A stretch of DNA of 64,000 nt. It comes from Adiantum capillus-veneris (Eukaryota > Streptophyta > Polypodiopsida > Polypodiales > Pteridaceae). A program made the position numbers and the translations under genes. How positions within the stretch are numbered: position 1 is the first letter of the stretch; each line of letters begins with the position of its first letter. The stretch lies in the NCBI GenBank assembly GCA_014529385.2, contig CM043966.1, positions 84,807,087 through 84,871,086 of the forward strand, in the 5' to 3' direction. The notes under the pieces are model-generated. The model was not told the DNA's origin, searched no databases, and saw only the letters and a list, made by a program, of their open reading frames with translations. Below, one piece after another: positions 11,682-21,737 of this stretch.

Positions 11682-13425
11682 AGGAGGATTGCATCCTAGA
11701 AAGATCAATGGTGGACGATGAAGCTTACATACCGGAACCCTTTCCAGAGCAATTATTTGAACCCTTTGGATGGGATCAAATACTGGCAACTCTTGATGTG
11801 TGTGTGAATGAGGTGACCCCGACTAAATTTTGTGATGAGGAAGGGTATGATATAACTCCCGTATTTACGATAAAGGTGTTGAAGGAAGTTAACGAGATTT
11901 GTGAGTGTGAAGGCAGAAAAGGTGAAACAGATAGCTACGTCAGGGAGCATGATGCCAAAGTGCACATGAAGAAAGTAGAGCAACAACGTGAATATATCAT
12001 TATTGACATACCTGAAGAAACAACAAAAGCTGTTTCAAAGAAGACTACTCCCAAAAAAGTGAAAATGAAAGTAGATGAAGGAGAAAAGCTTCCAAGTTCA
12101 ACGGAAAATCTTCATCAAACGCAAGATCAAAAGAAGAACAGGGACAAGGAAGAGGATGGACTATCTCCAACAATGATCAAATTCAATGTATGCGAACAAA
12201 CAGGGCCCAAGGTTACATGTTTGGCCGCAATTGATCCTTATGCTACTAAGAATCTAATGACTTACGGAACGTGGATCATGATGGTAAAGCCACCAATCAA
12301 TGAGCTAGAAGAAACAGTTTACACAAGTTCAAAAATGCCGATTCCTAGCTTTGGAGTGACAGAAGCTGTACTCAAATTGAATACCGGGGAGTATAAAGAT
12401 ACTTTCCACATAATCAACTCCCATCATACCAAAGAGAGTCTGGTCATGACAGAAAGCTGGAGGAACATATTCTTTCGACAACAATCAAAAGCTTCAACAA
12501 CAACAACGCTAAGACTCCATGAAGCTTCTCAAATCCATGCAGAGAAAAAATCGCCAACCATCGCGGAAAAAGGTAAAGCAAAGGTAAACATTGAAGCATA
12601 TCAACCTCGCCAGACGACTTTACCTTCAACGAGTTTCCATAAAATTTCCCACGAAGCCTCTACATCAAGAGCCACACCATCAACAATGCAATGGAAACCA
12701 AAGAAAAAAGTCTATCAACCAAAGTTTCCATCACAAAAAAGCATCCAAAAGAAGCCGAAGAATGTCAACCAAGTGTTGGTATCCAAAGACACATCCAAGT
12801 CAAAGACCCAGTTTGGATACATGAAACACAGGTTCAACCACAACAACAAAAGTTGATAGGGTGGGTAGCATCAAATGAGTCAATCATTGCTCAAGGCTAC
12901 TTCGAAGGAAACATTAATGTTTGGGCCAAAAAGCCTAAAGTAACAGCCTGGCTGTACTTACCTCAGGAAAGAAGTTCTACAATGAGCAAGACAAGCTATC
13001 AACGAAATATAAACAACTCAAGCAGGAGAAAGAACAACAAAAGAGGACAGAAGAAAAGACCTTCCAAGAAAGCAACACAACAAGTATGGGTACCAAAGTC
13101 AAACTTCAACAAAGTTACCCAACACAAACAGATGCAGCAGCAGATGGTTTCCCTCAAGCTACTTGAAGCACAAGGATTTTATGAAGGTAACACCCAAATA
13201 TGGTTACCTAAAGTAGTTGCTAAACCTAGAGCCACTAAGACCAACCAAGTAGAAAAGGACACCACACAAAGACAATTAACAACAACAAAGAGCCAATGGG
13301 GACTAAGCACAACCAAGGGAGAAACAACCTCAAAATGGATCCCTCATCTTCTACTACAAAAGCAAGGCTTTTACAATGGTAATAGCCCAATATGGATACA
13401 AAAGCCTAGTGTCCATCAAGTCAAG
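11650..13425 (+). pseudogene. A1 accessory ORF: second retropepsin-like domain and Trp-Pro-Lys-rich tail
   Basis: After the protease: AYIPEPFPEQLFEPF (B: AYVPEPFPKNLF), then a charged linker, then about 12175-12480 a domain with retropepsin-like layout: CLAAIDPYATKNLM where DS/TGA is expected, VLKLNTGEYKDTFHII, and SLVMTESWRNIFF in the place of the ILGxxW motif. The usual catalytic Ser/Thr-Gly is replaced by Pro-Tyr, so it is probably inactive. A frame change near 12840 leads into a Lys/Gln-rich tail with spaced units: GYFEGNINVWAKKPK, QVWVPK, GFYEGNTQIWLPK, KWIPH, GFYNGNSPIWIQKP. A2 is inserted at 13426 and the frame is exactly continued at 18902. In B the second domain and tail lie after integrase, so in A1 the whole pol block is missing. 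Confidence 0.6.
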
Positions 13426-14381
13426 TGTTGACCGCTGGGTCAACAACACAACAGAACTCAAGTTTCGCACCAAAGTCTTATCTTTTGCGAGTTATGAAAT
13501 GCTGCAGACTATGGCTATAAACGTCATTTGTAATGAGTAGTTATTCTAGTTTCAGAAGCCAGGGTGCAATGGCACTTCCAGATTGTAAATACAAAGCCAT
13601 TTGACCCTTTCAACCCCATTTTTGGTTAAACCTAAGGTAGCCTTAGTATATAAGGTACCTAGGTCATTTTGTAAAAGGAGACTTTTATCATAATCAAACT
13701 TAGCGCTGCGTCTACTGTGTGTGAGAGAGAAAAAAAGTGAGTGTGAGCTTCATCCTCCCGCTACGCCCGGCTCGCTCAACACATTGGAGATCTGACTGCA
13801 CCATTGCTGTAGGCTCGAGGAGAGCTACGCGACAACGCCAAGCATTCCACGCGAGACGAAGCGCACACGTCGACGCATCTATGAGCTATTTGTGGCCGTA
13901 AGTGTATCAAACGATGTTTATTTTCTGCGTGCTAGTAGTCTATAGAATCGTGGCGACATAAGATACGCATAGGTACTCATAAATTTCAATTTCGAGCACT
14001 TTCAAATTTCGGCTCTGTCATCCTACTCGTTTTCCGCAGACGGGTTTAGAGTGAGGGTTTTGAGTGTAGAAGCTTAGGGACAGGTGTATCCTAGTGAGGG
14101 GATGGTGTTCCTTAAGTTTCGTACGAATCTGGCATGATTAGGTGAGTTACCTTTAGTATGTGTGTATGTGGCTAGGTGGTGTAGTTGAGAGCAGTGAGGT
14201 TCTTGATTGTGGTTTAGTTGGCCTTCCAGAGTGTTGTATGTGTAGGATGGTCTCAGCCTGACAAGCTTAAGAGATTTCCTCCGTGTGCCTATCGTGTCAT
14301 CTGTGTCCTCGATTAACATTATGTTGATCTAGGTAGTGTTTGCATGCACTTCATGGGTGTGTGAGTCTCTCGCGTCCAACA
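13426..14381 (+). repeat. A2 left LTR
   Basis: 956 bp, matching 17941-18896. The first 20 bases are a perfect hairpin, TGTTGACC-GCTG-GGTCAACA. A TATA box (TATATAAG) is at 13647. A remnant of the A2 palindrome, CATCCTACTCGT, is at 14019-14030, about 593-600 nt from the LTR start; the right LTR has CATCCTATGCGT at 18534. Confidence 0.95.
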
Positions 14382-14382
14382 T

Positions 14383-14400
14383 TGGCGCCGTTGCCGGGGA
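14383..14400 (+). other. A2 primer-binding site (tRNA-Asp)
   Basis: TGGCGCCGTTGCCGGGGA, an exact complement of the plant tRNA-Asp(GTC) 3' end including CCA, one base after the LTR. Confidence 0.92.
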
Positions 14401-16787
14401 CACAAGGACCTAAGTAGTTTTCCTACTAACACTCGTGTGATGGTTGCTTGATTTATTTTCAGCTAAAGAAAGTGTTTTTCTTAAGTGGATCCGGAAGAGG
14501 ATATTCCGCGATCAAGTGGATAGCCAGGAAGCATGTGTCTTGCCGAGGGTCTGCGGCTAGATAGGTTTAGTTAGGATCTAAGGATTAGAGTAGTTGTTGG
14601 TGGTCGAGTGATTTGTGAGGTGATAAAAGCGTTTACTAGTCCGTGTGTGGTAGTGAAGCGTTTTTCTACTCATAGATGCAAAACCCCATATGATTTGTAG
14701 GAGTAGCTTTAGGTAAGTGATCCGATTCTAATCTAGAGCTATTCATCACTGAATTATTTGCTAAAGTGCTTGATTGCATTTGAAATCACGGAAAAGTGTG
14801 CTTTTGAGGGTAAAAATGCATTAAACAAGCTTTTGTGGACATTTTTGTATGACTGACTGATGCTGTGCATATTAAAGAGCATTCGCAAGGGTTCTGTGAA
14901 GAAAACCTGCAATTCTGTAAACATAGACATCCTATGCGTAGGATGTCTCAAGGGGGTTTTGGAGACCAAATTTGAAAATTCTGACTGCACCAGTGGGTTC
15001 AGAGGGTAGGTTTTACCCTCGTAACATATTAACTTGGGTGTTTTTCCCTATTTTTGTTGACCAAAAGCCAAAAGGCGGAGTCAGAAAATGTCAAATTTCA
15101 AAAAAGGCTTAAATTGAGTGACTGTTGCATGTTTTTGCAATTGTGAAGCATACTTGCACTTGCTGAGAGCATAAGGAAGCATCAGGGACACTTCAGTCTC
15201 AAAAAATCAGCAGTAGACATCCTACGCGTAGGATATCTACAGGGTGATTTGGTGGAAATTTTGAAAATCTGAGGTTACCAGTGTGTTCAGAAGGTAGGTT
15301 TTACCCTATTTTCACTTGGAAAGTGGAAATTTGACCAAATCTTGACAGGATAAAGCCAAAAGACGAGAATTGCCAGACATCCTACCCAAATCGTGTCCAA
15401 GGAATAATTTTGGAGACCAAGCCATAGGATTACTCCAAAGGCATGTTCTAAATGTTGTATTGAATGCATGTGAGAGTTTTCAGCTCATTTGGGTGAGAAA
15501 ATTGGGTTCAAAGCGGACTTTAGCACTTTTGACTGAAAAAGGCACGAATAGCTAAAAATTGGGACTTTTGAAATCCAAACCAAAATCTAAGCATACCACT
15601 AGGTTGCTGACATCAAGGGAAAGCTTTGGGTCAAGTCTGGAGTCAAACAGGCCAAAAAGACATCCTACGTGTAGGATGTCATATGTGTGATTTTGCTCTC
15701 TAAACAAAATTCTAAGCATACCACAGTGATCAGCACCTTAAGGAGAGTCTGTGGTTCAAGGTTGGGTTCATTCTGAGCAAAAAGACATCCTACGCGTAGG
15801 ATGTCTACTGCATAATTCTGAAACCAAAATTCTATTGGGACCATACCATGCTGTTGTATAGCCTTAGGCAAGCCTCCTAGGCAAATTTGGTCCAATTTGG
15901 AGTTGATTTGACTTGGGAATTCATCAGAACAGACATCAGGCTTTTGGAGCAGATTCTTGATCATTTGACCAACCTATAGGTGTCAGAATCAAAAAGTAAA
16001 AATAGCTGTGAGCTTAGCACATCAAGGGGAATCTACAGTGCAAGTTTGAGCTGAAACAAAGCAAAAAGACATCCTACACGTAGGATCTCTCCAGCTTGAT
16101 TTAGGACTCGAAACCAACCTATGAGCACACCACTGTGATCAGCACATTAAGGAGAAGCTGGGGTGAAAATTTCAAGTCATTCTGAGCAAAAATACATCCT
16201 ACACGTAGGATGTCTCAAGGCCATTTTTAGGTGCAAATTAAAATGTGAGCATACCATTGACTTAAAGGGAGTCTTTGGACCAAATTTTGTTAAATTCTGA
16301 GCATATAGACATACTACGCGTAGGATGTCTCTAGGCCAGTTTTAGGGTCCAACTGTACTTTTGACCATACAGAAGTGTTCACAGTGTCACAGAGATCCCA
16401 AATCTTCTTTTAAAATTGAATTTGGACTCATTTTGACCAGTCCAAACTGCATTTCACTATTTTGGCCATAACTTTCACAAACAGTATCGGATCGGAAAAG
16501 TTTTTATATCAAAACGTAGCTTGAGAGCGGCTCAACAGATCTTAGTGCAAAACTTGAACTAAATGTATACCTGTGGAAACCATTTAGTTCAACTTTGAGA
16601 AAAAAAAATCGTTTAAGGCCTCAAAATTCATCAGGAAGTTAGGGATGTGTAAAAGTGACAATTTGCAAGAATTGTGACGAAACGGTTGCAGTTTTGGGCA
16701 TAGTTTCGACTTTTCCCTAACCAAATCACTTGAACACAGTGGACTAAGTCTACTGGAACCAAGAAAAAGCTCTTAAGGCCAGAAATC
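14401..16787 (+). repeat. A2 leader with ACATCCTACGCGTAGGATGT palindrome array
   Basis: Copies of the 20-bp palindrome, usually inside AGACATCC...GGATGTCT, at 14925-14948, 15215-15238, 15658-15680, 15783-15806, 16067-16086, 16194-16214 and 16307-16330, plus a half copy at 15375-15385. Steps are about 285 bp (290, 283, 284) or about 113-127 bp. Several copies differ only at the central CpGs (TGCG, CGTG, CACG). Between copies recur TTCTGAGCAAA before the palindrome and GCATACCA-containing phrases after it. The phrase GGCAAATTTGGTCCAATTTGG at about 15880 closely matches one in the A1 leader at about 5026, so the two leaders share ancestry although their palindromes differ. Confidence 0.9.
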
Positions 16788-17924
16788 ATGTCTACCCTAG
16801 ATTCAAACGTAGCTTACACAAGCTTGGAGAGCCCGACGATAGAGGAATATCCTCCCACAATGGATCTTCCAAACTTGCAATTGATAAAGACCCATCTTGT
16901 TGAGAGAGTTTGGATGATTGGTCATGAGAGTGAAGGACTATATAGATACATTGACGACAATGAGGTCAATCTTTATAGGTGCTCAGATCTATACCTAGAA
17001 AAGATAACAGATTACAAGCTCTTATATGTCTACACATATGGAGTCGACTGTCAATGGAGATCTATAGTTGTCGACGAGTATGGACGAGAATACAGAGTTG
17101 TAGAAAGCACAAATCCACAGACTGTACTAGAAAGAGGTGGATATTTGGTCAATGAAGGACCACAAATGCCTCCACCAAACACGAGAATTCCTATAGGAAT
17201 TCCAAGAAGAGAGCCACCAGGATTCCCTTCAAGAGCGATAACAAGAGAAGGATTGGGAGAGTCTCTGGTTAGACTTGTAGACAATCAATGAGTCAGACCA
17301 TCCCAAGTCCAGAAATGGGTAAACAGAAAATACTCCGGAGATAAAGATCCAAGAGATCACGTAGCGGCTTTTAGAAGAGTGATTAGAGCAGAGGAAGTTT
17401 CAGATTTTGCGACACAGTTTGCGGGATTTGGATTGACTCTAGAAGATGATGCAGCTACATGGTTCGACTCGGTGGAAATATGGGATTTTGAGACCCTAGA
17501 TGAGCTGTTTGAGGAGTTTATTGAAGAATTCTCGCCAAAAGGCATTGCTCACAACACGGTCTTGCAAATCCATAGATTCAAACAGAAAGAGAATGAATCA
17601 GTACGCAAAGCATCATTACGACTCAAGAGATATGTTAAGCTCTGTCCGAGAGAGGAATTACCTACGCAAGCACGACTGATGCTGATCTTTATCCAGGGAA
17701 TGAGACATGCGGGCCTTCAGAAGGATCTGCATATGATAAGGAGGATGACGCTAAACGAGTTGATCAAAGAAGCTCTTTATCTAGTAGATAACTGTGAGGC
17801 ATACAAAGAAAAGGACTTAAAGAGTCAAGGAGATGGCACATCCTCTCAGCACAGTGTTTCACAGATAAGTGAGTCCAAAGAACACATCGCCATTGACAAT
17901 CAGGTCATGTCGGGGACGACATGA
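16788..17924 (+). pseudogene. gag: A2 gag (one in-frame stop)
   Basis: ATG at 16788. One frame runs to 17924 with a single TGA at 17289-17291. The first part is the EGLYRYIDD / DEYGREYRV domain shared with A1 gag. The second is a Retrotrans_gag domain (KWVNRKYSGDKDP, FAGFGLTLEDDAATWFD, KGIAHNTVLQIHRFKQKE, EALYLVDNCEAY). No zinc knuckle follows. The ORF ends with QVMSGTT just before the polypurine tract, much as the last A1 exon ends QMVVSRDDTS. This is the only protein of A2 and presumably packages its RNA. Confidence 0.88.
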
Positions 17925-17927
17925 ACG

Positions 17928-17940
17928 CGGAAGGGGGGAA
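17928..17940 (+). other. A2 polypurine tract
   Basis: GCGGAAGGGGGGAA directly before the right LTR. A1 (AGGAAGGGGGGAG, about 20258-20270) and the LTR at 58578 (AGGAAGGGGGGAA) have nearly the same tract. Confidence 0.85.
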
Positions 17941-18896
17941 TGTTGACCGTTGGGTCAACAACACAACATAACTCAAGTTTCGTACCAAAGTCTTATCTTT
18001 TGAGAGTTATGAAATGCTGCGGATTATGGCTATAAACATCATTTGTAATGAGTAGTTATTCTAGTTTCAGAAGCCGGGGTGCAATGGCACTTCCATATTG
18101 TAAATACAAATCCATTTGACCCTTTCAACCCCATGTTTGGTTAAACCTAAGGTAGCCTTAGTATATAAGGTACCTAGATCATTTTGTAAAAGGAGACTTT
18201 TATCATAATCAAACTTAGCGCTGCGTCTACTGTGTGTGAGAGAGAAAGAGAGTGAGTGTGAGCTTCATCCTCCCGCTACGCCCGGCTCGCTCAACACATT
18301 GGAGATCCGACTGCACCATTGCTGTAGGTTCGAGGAGAGCTACGCGACAACGCCAAGCATTCCACGCGAGACAAAGCGCACACATCGACGCATCTACGAG
18401 CCATTTGTGTCCATAAGTGTATCAAACGATGTTTGTTTTCTGCGTGCTAGTAGTCTATAGAATCGTGGCGACATAAGATACGCATAGGTACTCATAAATT
18501 TCAGTTTCGAGCACTTTCAAATTTCGGCTCTGTCATCCTATGCGTTTTCCGCAGACGGGTTTAGAGTGAGGGTTTTGAGTGTAGAAGATTAGGGACAGGT
18601 GTATCCTAGTGAGGGGATGGTGTTCCTTAAGTTTTGTACGAATCTGGCATGATTAGGCGAGTTACCTTTAGTATGTGTGTATGTGGCTAGGTGGTGTAGT
18701 TGAGAGCAGTGAGGTTCTTGATTGTGGTTTAGTTGGCCTTCCAGAGTGTTGTATGTGTAGGATGGTCTCAGCCTGACAAGCTTAAGATATTTCCTCCGTG
18801 TGCCTATCGTGTCATCTGTGTCCTCGATTGACATTATGTTGATCTAGGTAGTGTTTGCATGCACTTCATGGGTGTGTGAGTCTCTCCTGTCCAACA
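17941..18896 (+). repeat. A2 right LTR
   Basis: 956 bp, same length as the left copy, ends CCAACA; the terminal hairpin is kept (loop GTTG). TATA box at 18162. Confidence 0.95.
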
Positions 18897-18901
18897 TCAA
18901 G

Positions 18902-19150
18902 GGAGTAACTCATGAAGCAAGAACAAAGTGGGTCCCAAAACCACTGTTGAAAACTCAAGCTCCTCACAAAGAAGAAAAAGTAAAGGTACAACAATGCGAC
19001 CTCCTTACGGAACATCCCATGCACCAAAAGAAGCTAGAGGAGTTGAAGTATGCCAACTTACTTGAAAAGATGGTGGCATCCAAAGACCAACACAATGATA
19101 GAGGCCTTAATCTCAAGAATTTATGGCATTGGGTTTCAGGCCATGAACAG
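18902..19150 (+). pseudogene. A1 tail ORF continued (candidate exon before intron)
   Basis: After the TCAAG duplication the A1 tail frame continues without loss of phase. It contains another TKWVPKPLLKTQ unit, then a Lys/Glu/His-rich stretch (LEELKYANLLEKMVASKD) ending GHEQ at a perfect splice-donor consensus, CAG|GTAAGT (19148-19156). Reading on past it reaches a stop after six codons. Confidence 0.55.
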
Positions 19151-19731
19151 GTAAGTCCACGTCGCCATTAAAATACATGGCATAAAAGTCAAGAGTCGGG
19201 CAGCTGAGCCACTAAATGAGCAAGGCATTAGTCCCAAAGCTTCAAGTAATATTCTTTGTGGTCTAAGAGTCTTAGCTATTCTAGGTACTGCTCAAGGTGG
19301 AGGAGTTGAGCATATTTATGTTGTGTCGCTCATGCTGGTATAGGTGAGCATAAGAGTCCAAATCTATGTATTTTAAGTTTGGTAAAGTGAAGAAGAGAGT
19401 CCAAAAGACACTCACGCACTATGCATAGTGAGTAATGAGTGGAGAAGCTTCAACATCAAAAACCCTTCTTGGAATTGTGGAATCTATTGAGATGTCCTTG
19501 GATATCACATGTGCTACATTTGTTCCTTGAAGCACCCAACAACTCATTTTTCACACCGCATGATTTTCTTGAAAGAACTCTTGTGTGCATATAGAGTTTC
19601 CCATAATTGGCGCTTGAATTATGCTCTTACTTTATTTGGCCCAAGCACTCACCTTGCATGAATAGGTACTCAACTTCTAAGTGCTCAACCCCAATAAGAT
19701 CGTATACCAAAGGTTCTAGACCCTAATTTAG
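19151..19731 (+). other. Candidate intron in the A1 tail ORF
   Basis: 581 bp from GTAAGT to TTTAG. Donor CAG|GTAAGT is a full consensus. At the acceptor CCTAATTTAG|AAA a long open frame begins immediately after the AG. Both boundaries are phase 0, so joining keeps one frame. Function is inferred; splicing in a 3' ORF is known in plant elements with env-like genes. Confidence 0.45.
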
Positions 19732-20259
19732 AAACATCCATCACTATTCTATTGTATATATTCCTTCCATCAAATGAAACCAATAAAGAATTTGTTACAC
19801 GATCTTCAAAGAGATAAAGACTTAGGGCCACATTTCTCTCAACTACGCTTCGACAAGAGCAGCTCTTATCTTCAAAGATACCAACAAAGCTCTATTGACA
19901 AAGTGGCAAAGAAAATCAAATTGGAGATGACAGTGCACACACGTCAAAGTCTCAAACATTTTCAAATACGAGCTCCAATAAAAAGTCAACTGCGCCAGGA
20001 GGCAAAGTATCCAAACAAGCAGGTATCATCGACCAACTGCACAAATAGAAAGGTAAAGTAGGATGTGCAACAACATGCACAAATGCCTCGTCCGCAACAT
20101 CCAAATCACAAAGAACACATGTTCATCAATCAAAGGCAAATGGGCACCCCATTTGAACAAGCAAAACATGCCAGATATAACTCAATCAAGGAAGGGGGGA
20201 GTCTCTTCAACAAGCAGACCGGACTGCAAATGGTTGTGTCAAGGGATGACACGAGCTAG
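19732..20259 (+). pseudogene. A1 tail, candidate last exon
   Basis: Open from the acceptor to 20259 with one in-frame stop (20059-20061). The product is Lys/Gln/His-rich and basic (KKIKLEMTVHTRQSLKHFQ), ending QMVVSRDDTS a few bases before the polypurine tract. No known domain recognised. Confidence 0.45.
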
Positions 20260-20270
20260 GAAGGGGGGAG

Positions 20271-21206
20271 TGTTTGGAGGTGATAACAACATACAAGTGC
20301 CAACCTAGCCAAGGCGCCGTTGAGTCAGTCGGCCAAAGTTTTGATGTGGTCACATTATTTTTCCGATGTTTAATACATCAAACCCTGTAAAAGCCAATGT
20401 CAATCGTCTACGTCAAGTTAAGTCAAAGATGTAATTTTTCCAATGATGTATGTAAAGGTCCATGAGAAGTTGGCCGCCGGCCACTTTAGAAAGCCCTAGG
20501 TATATAATACACTAAGGTTAGTGGGAAAGGGAGATCATTTTTTTGAAGATAAGTGACTATTGCGTTACGCACAGGGAGCTACCTCTTTGCTCCAACTTGT
20601 CATCATCGCATCTGTGGCTATGGTAATCCAGATTCAGTTTTGTTTCTTGCATTGTGTTCCTCTTACTCTGCTCTTTCATTCAAGTGTAAGCATTCAAGAT
20701 TCGGTGAAGGTTTCAAACGCATCCATTTAGGCCTTAAATTACTGTTTTGAGTGTTTATATGCGTATTTTATGTTGTTTTGACCCTAGGAGAGGCTTTAGG
20801 GACCCAAAAACGACCCTTTAGGATCATCCGTTTACTGTTTTTGCGTATTGTGGGACGAACGATCGCGATCTTTGTACCTCTCCAGAATGCTGCGACAGTG
20901 ATAGGGTATGTTCCTGATAGTCCTCTGTAGCTTCCCTTCAAGTTTCGTGCGATTCCGATATGATTTGCATGGTGAACGGGCGTGATGTTTGTAGAGCTGT
21001 GTAGAAGGACATAGGCAAATTACTTGGCTTTAGTGCGTTTGATTTTCTCGTAGAGTTAGTAGTTGCATCTATTCGAGTTCACTTCATTAGGATTGACACC
21101 CTAGTGAGTTTCCGTGCCTCATCCAAGTCACTTCCCCTGTATCGATAATTTTATGTTGATGCTTGAGAGCTATGCTATGGACGTCCGTCGCGGCGATCCA
21201 CAAACA
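20271..21206 (+). repeat. A1 right LTR
   Basis: 936 bp, preceded by the tract AAGGGGGGAG (20261-20270). It holds an intact copy of the A1 palindrome core, GATCGCGATC, at 20861-20870, 590 nt from the LTR start. TATA box at 20501. Confidence 0.93.
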
Positions 21207-21293
21207 TTGGAGGTGATAACAACATACAAGTGCCCACCTAGCCAAGGCGCCTTGGCTAGGTGGGCACTTGTATGTTGTTATCACCTCCAAACA
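21207..21293. repeat. Palindrome of two head-to-head A1 LTR ends
   Basis: 21207-21290 is a perfect 84-bp palindrome centred on GGCGCC (between 21248 and 21249). The right arm, 21249-21293, is the first 45 bases of the A1 LTR in inverted orientation, including the terminal TGT. The left arm is the same LTR start without its first three bases, fused to the end of the right LTR through TTGG. TCGTC follows at 21294, one mismatch from the TTGTC left of A1. Confidence 0.9.
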
Positions 21294-21737
21294 TCGTCCA
21301 CCTTGTCTTTATGATCATCACCATGTCTTCAATTTTTCCATCTGAGCTCCTTTGCTATTTATTATTAATTTTTGACCCGTTCATTGAAAAAATCAAAGAA
21401 ATAACAAAATGTGCTAAACAGGCAAAGTGAAAATCCAATAATTAAGAAAATCCATTGATAAACACAGCTTTATTGTTTTTTGTTGGATTTCTCCATTTTT
21501 AAGTCTCAATATCGAGAAAAATGATGGAAAGTCATAAAAAAGGACTATTTTTTAATGATTTTTTGATAGTATATACACTATTTACACTCATCGGGGAGAT
21601 ATTATCGGTTAAATTTTCCTCTTGATAATTTATAAGGGCATTACTAGGTAATTTTGCAAAAAATCACATGTTAACATCAAACTTTTTCCTCCCTCTTCAA
21701 ACATTGCCCTTAATTACTTAGTACTCTTCCACCCCTC
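21294..21737. other. AT-rich stretch between A1 and element B
   Basis: No gene seen. A 3' LTR of element B is expected on the minus strand near here but no TGTTAGCAGC start is present, so the 3' LTR of B is lost or lies elsewhere. Confidence 0.5.

Larger units (their letters stand above)
13426..18896 (+). mobile_element. Element A2: complete gag-only LTR retrotransposon (TR-GAG type)
   Basis: 5471 bp with two 956-bp LTRs, TG...CA ends, and a perfect 5-bp target duplication TCAAG at 13421-13425 and 18897-18901. It has a perfect tRNA-Asp primer site, a palindrome-array leader, a single gag gene ending 14 bp before the polypurine tract, and no protease or pol. LTR difference is about 3% by eye, much of it at CpG. 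It interrupts the A1 tail ORF. It fits the published concept of terminal-repeat retrotransposons with a gag domain and would need enzymes from an autonomous relative. Confidence 0.95.
3299..21206 (+). mobile_element. Element A1: non-autonomous Ty3-type LTR retrotransposon with gag, protease and tail, no pol
   Basis: Bounded by two 936-bp LTRs starting TGTTTGGAGG and ending AAACA, with a tRNA-Asp-like primer site after the left LTR and a polypurine tract before the right one. Without the nested A2 and the CACTA-ended element it is about 11 kb. Order: LTR, primer site, palindrome-array leader, gag, two zinc knuckles, linker, retropepsin, a second retropepsin-like domain, Trp-Pro-Lys-rich tail, polypurine tract, LTR. 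RT, RNase H and integrase are absent from the place where element B has them. LTRs differ by roughly 3% by eye. The bases left of the element are TTGTC; the bases right of the right LTR do not match, but TCGTC follows the palindrome at 21294. Confidence 0.88.

Noticed and set aside
21660-21690. Minus-strand purine tract followed by TGTTAACATG as the missing 3' LTR of element B
   Set aside because: The sequence after it does not resemble the B LTR and lacks its TATA box and palindrome.
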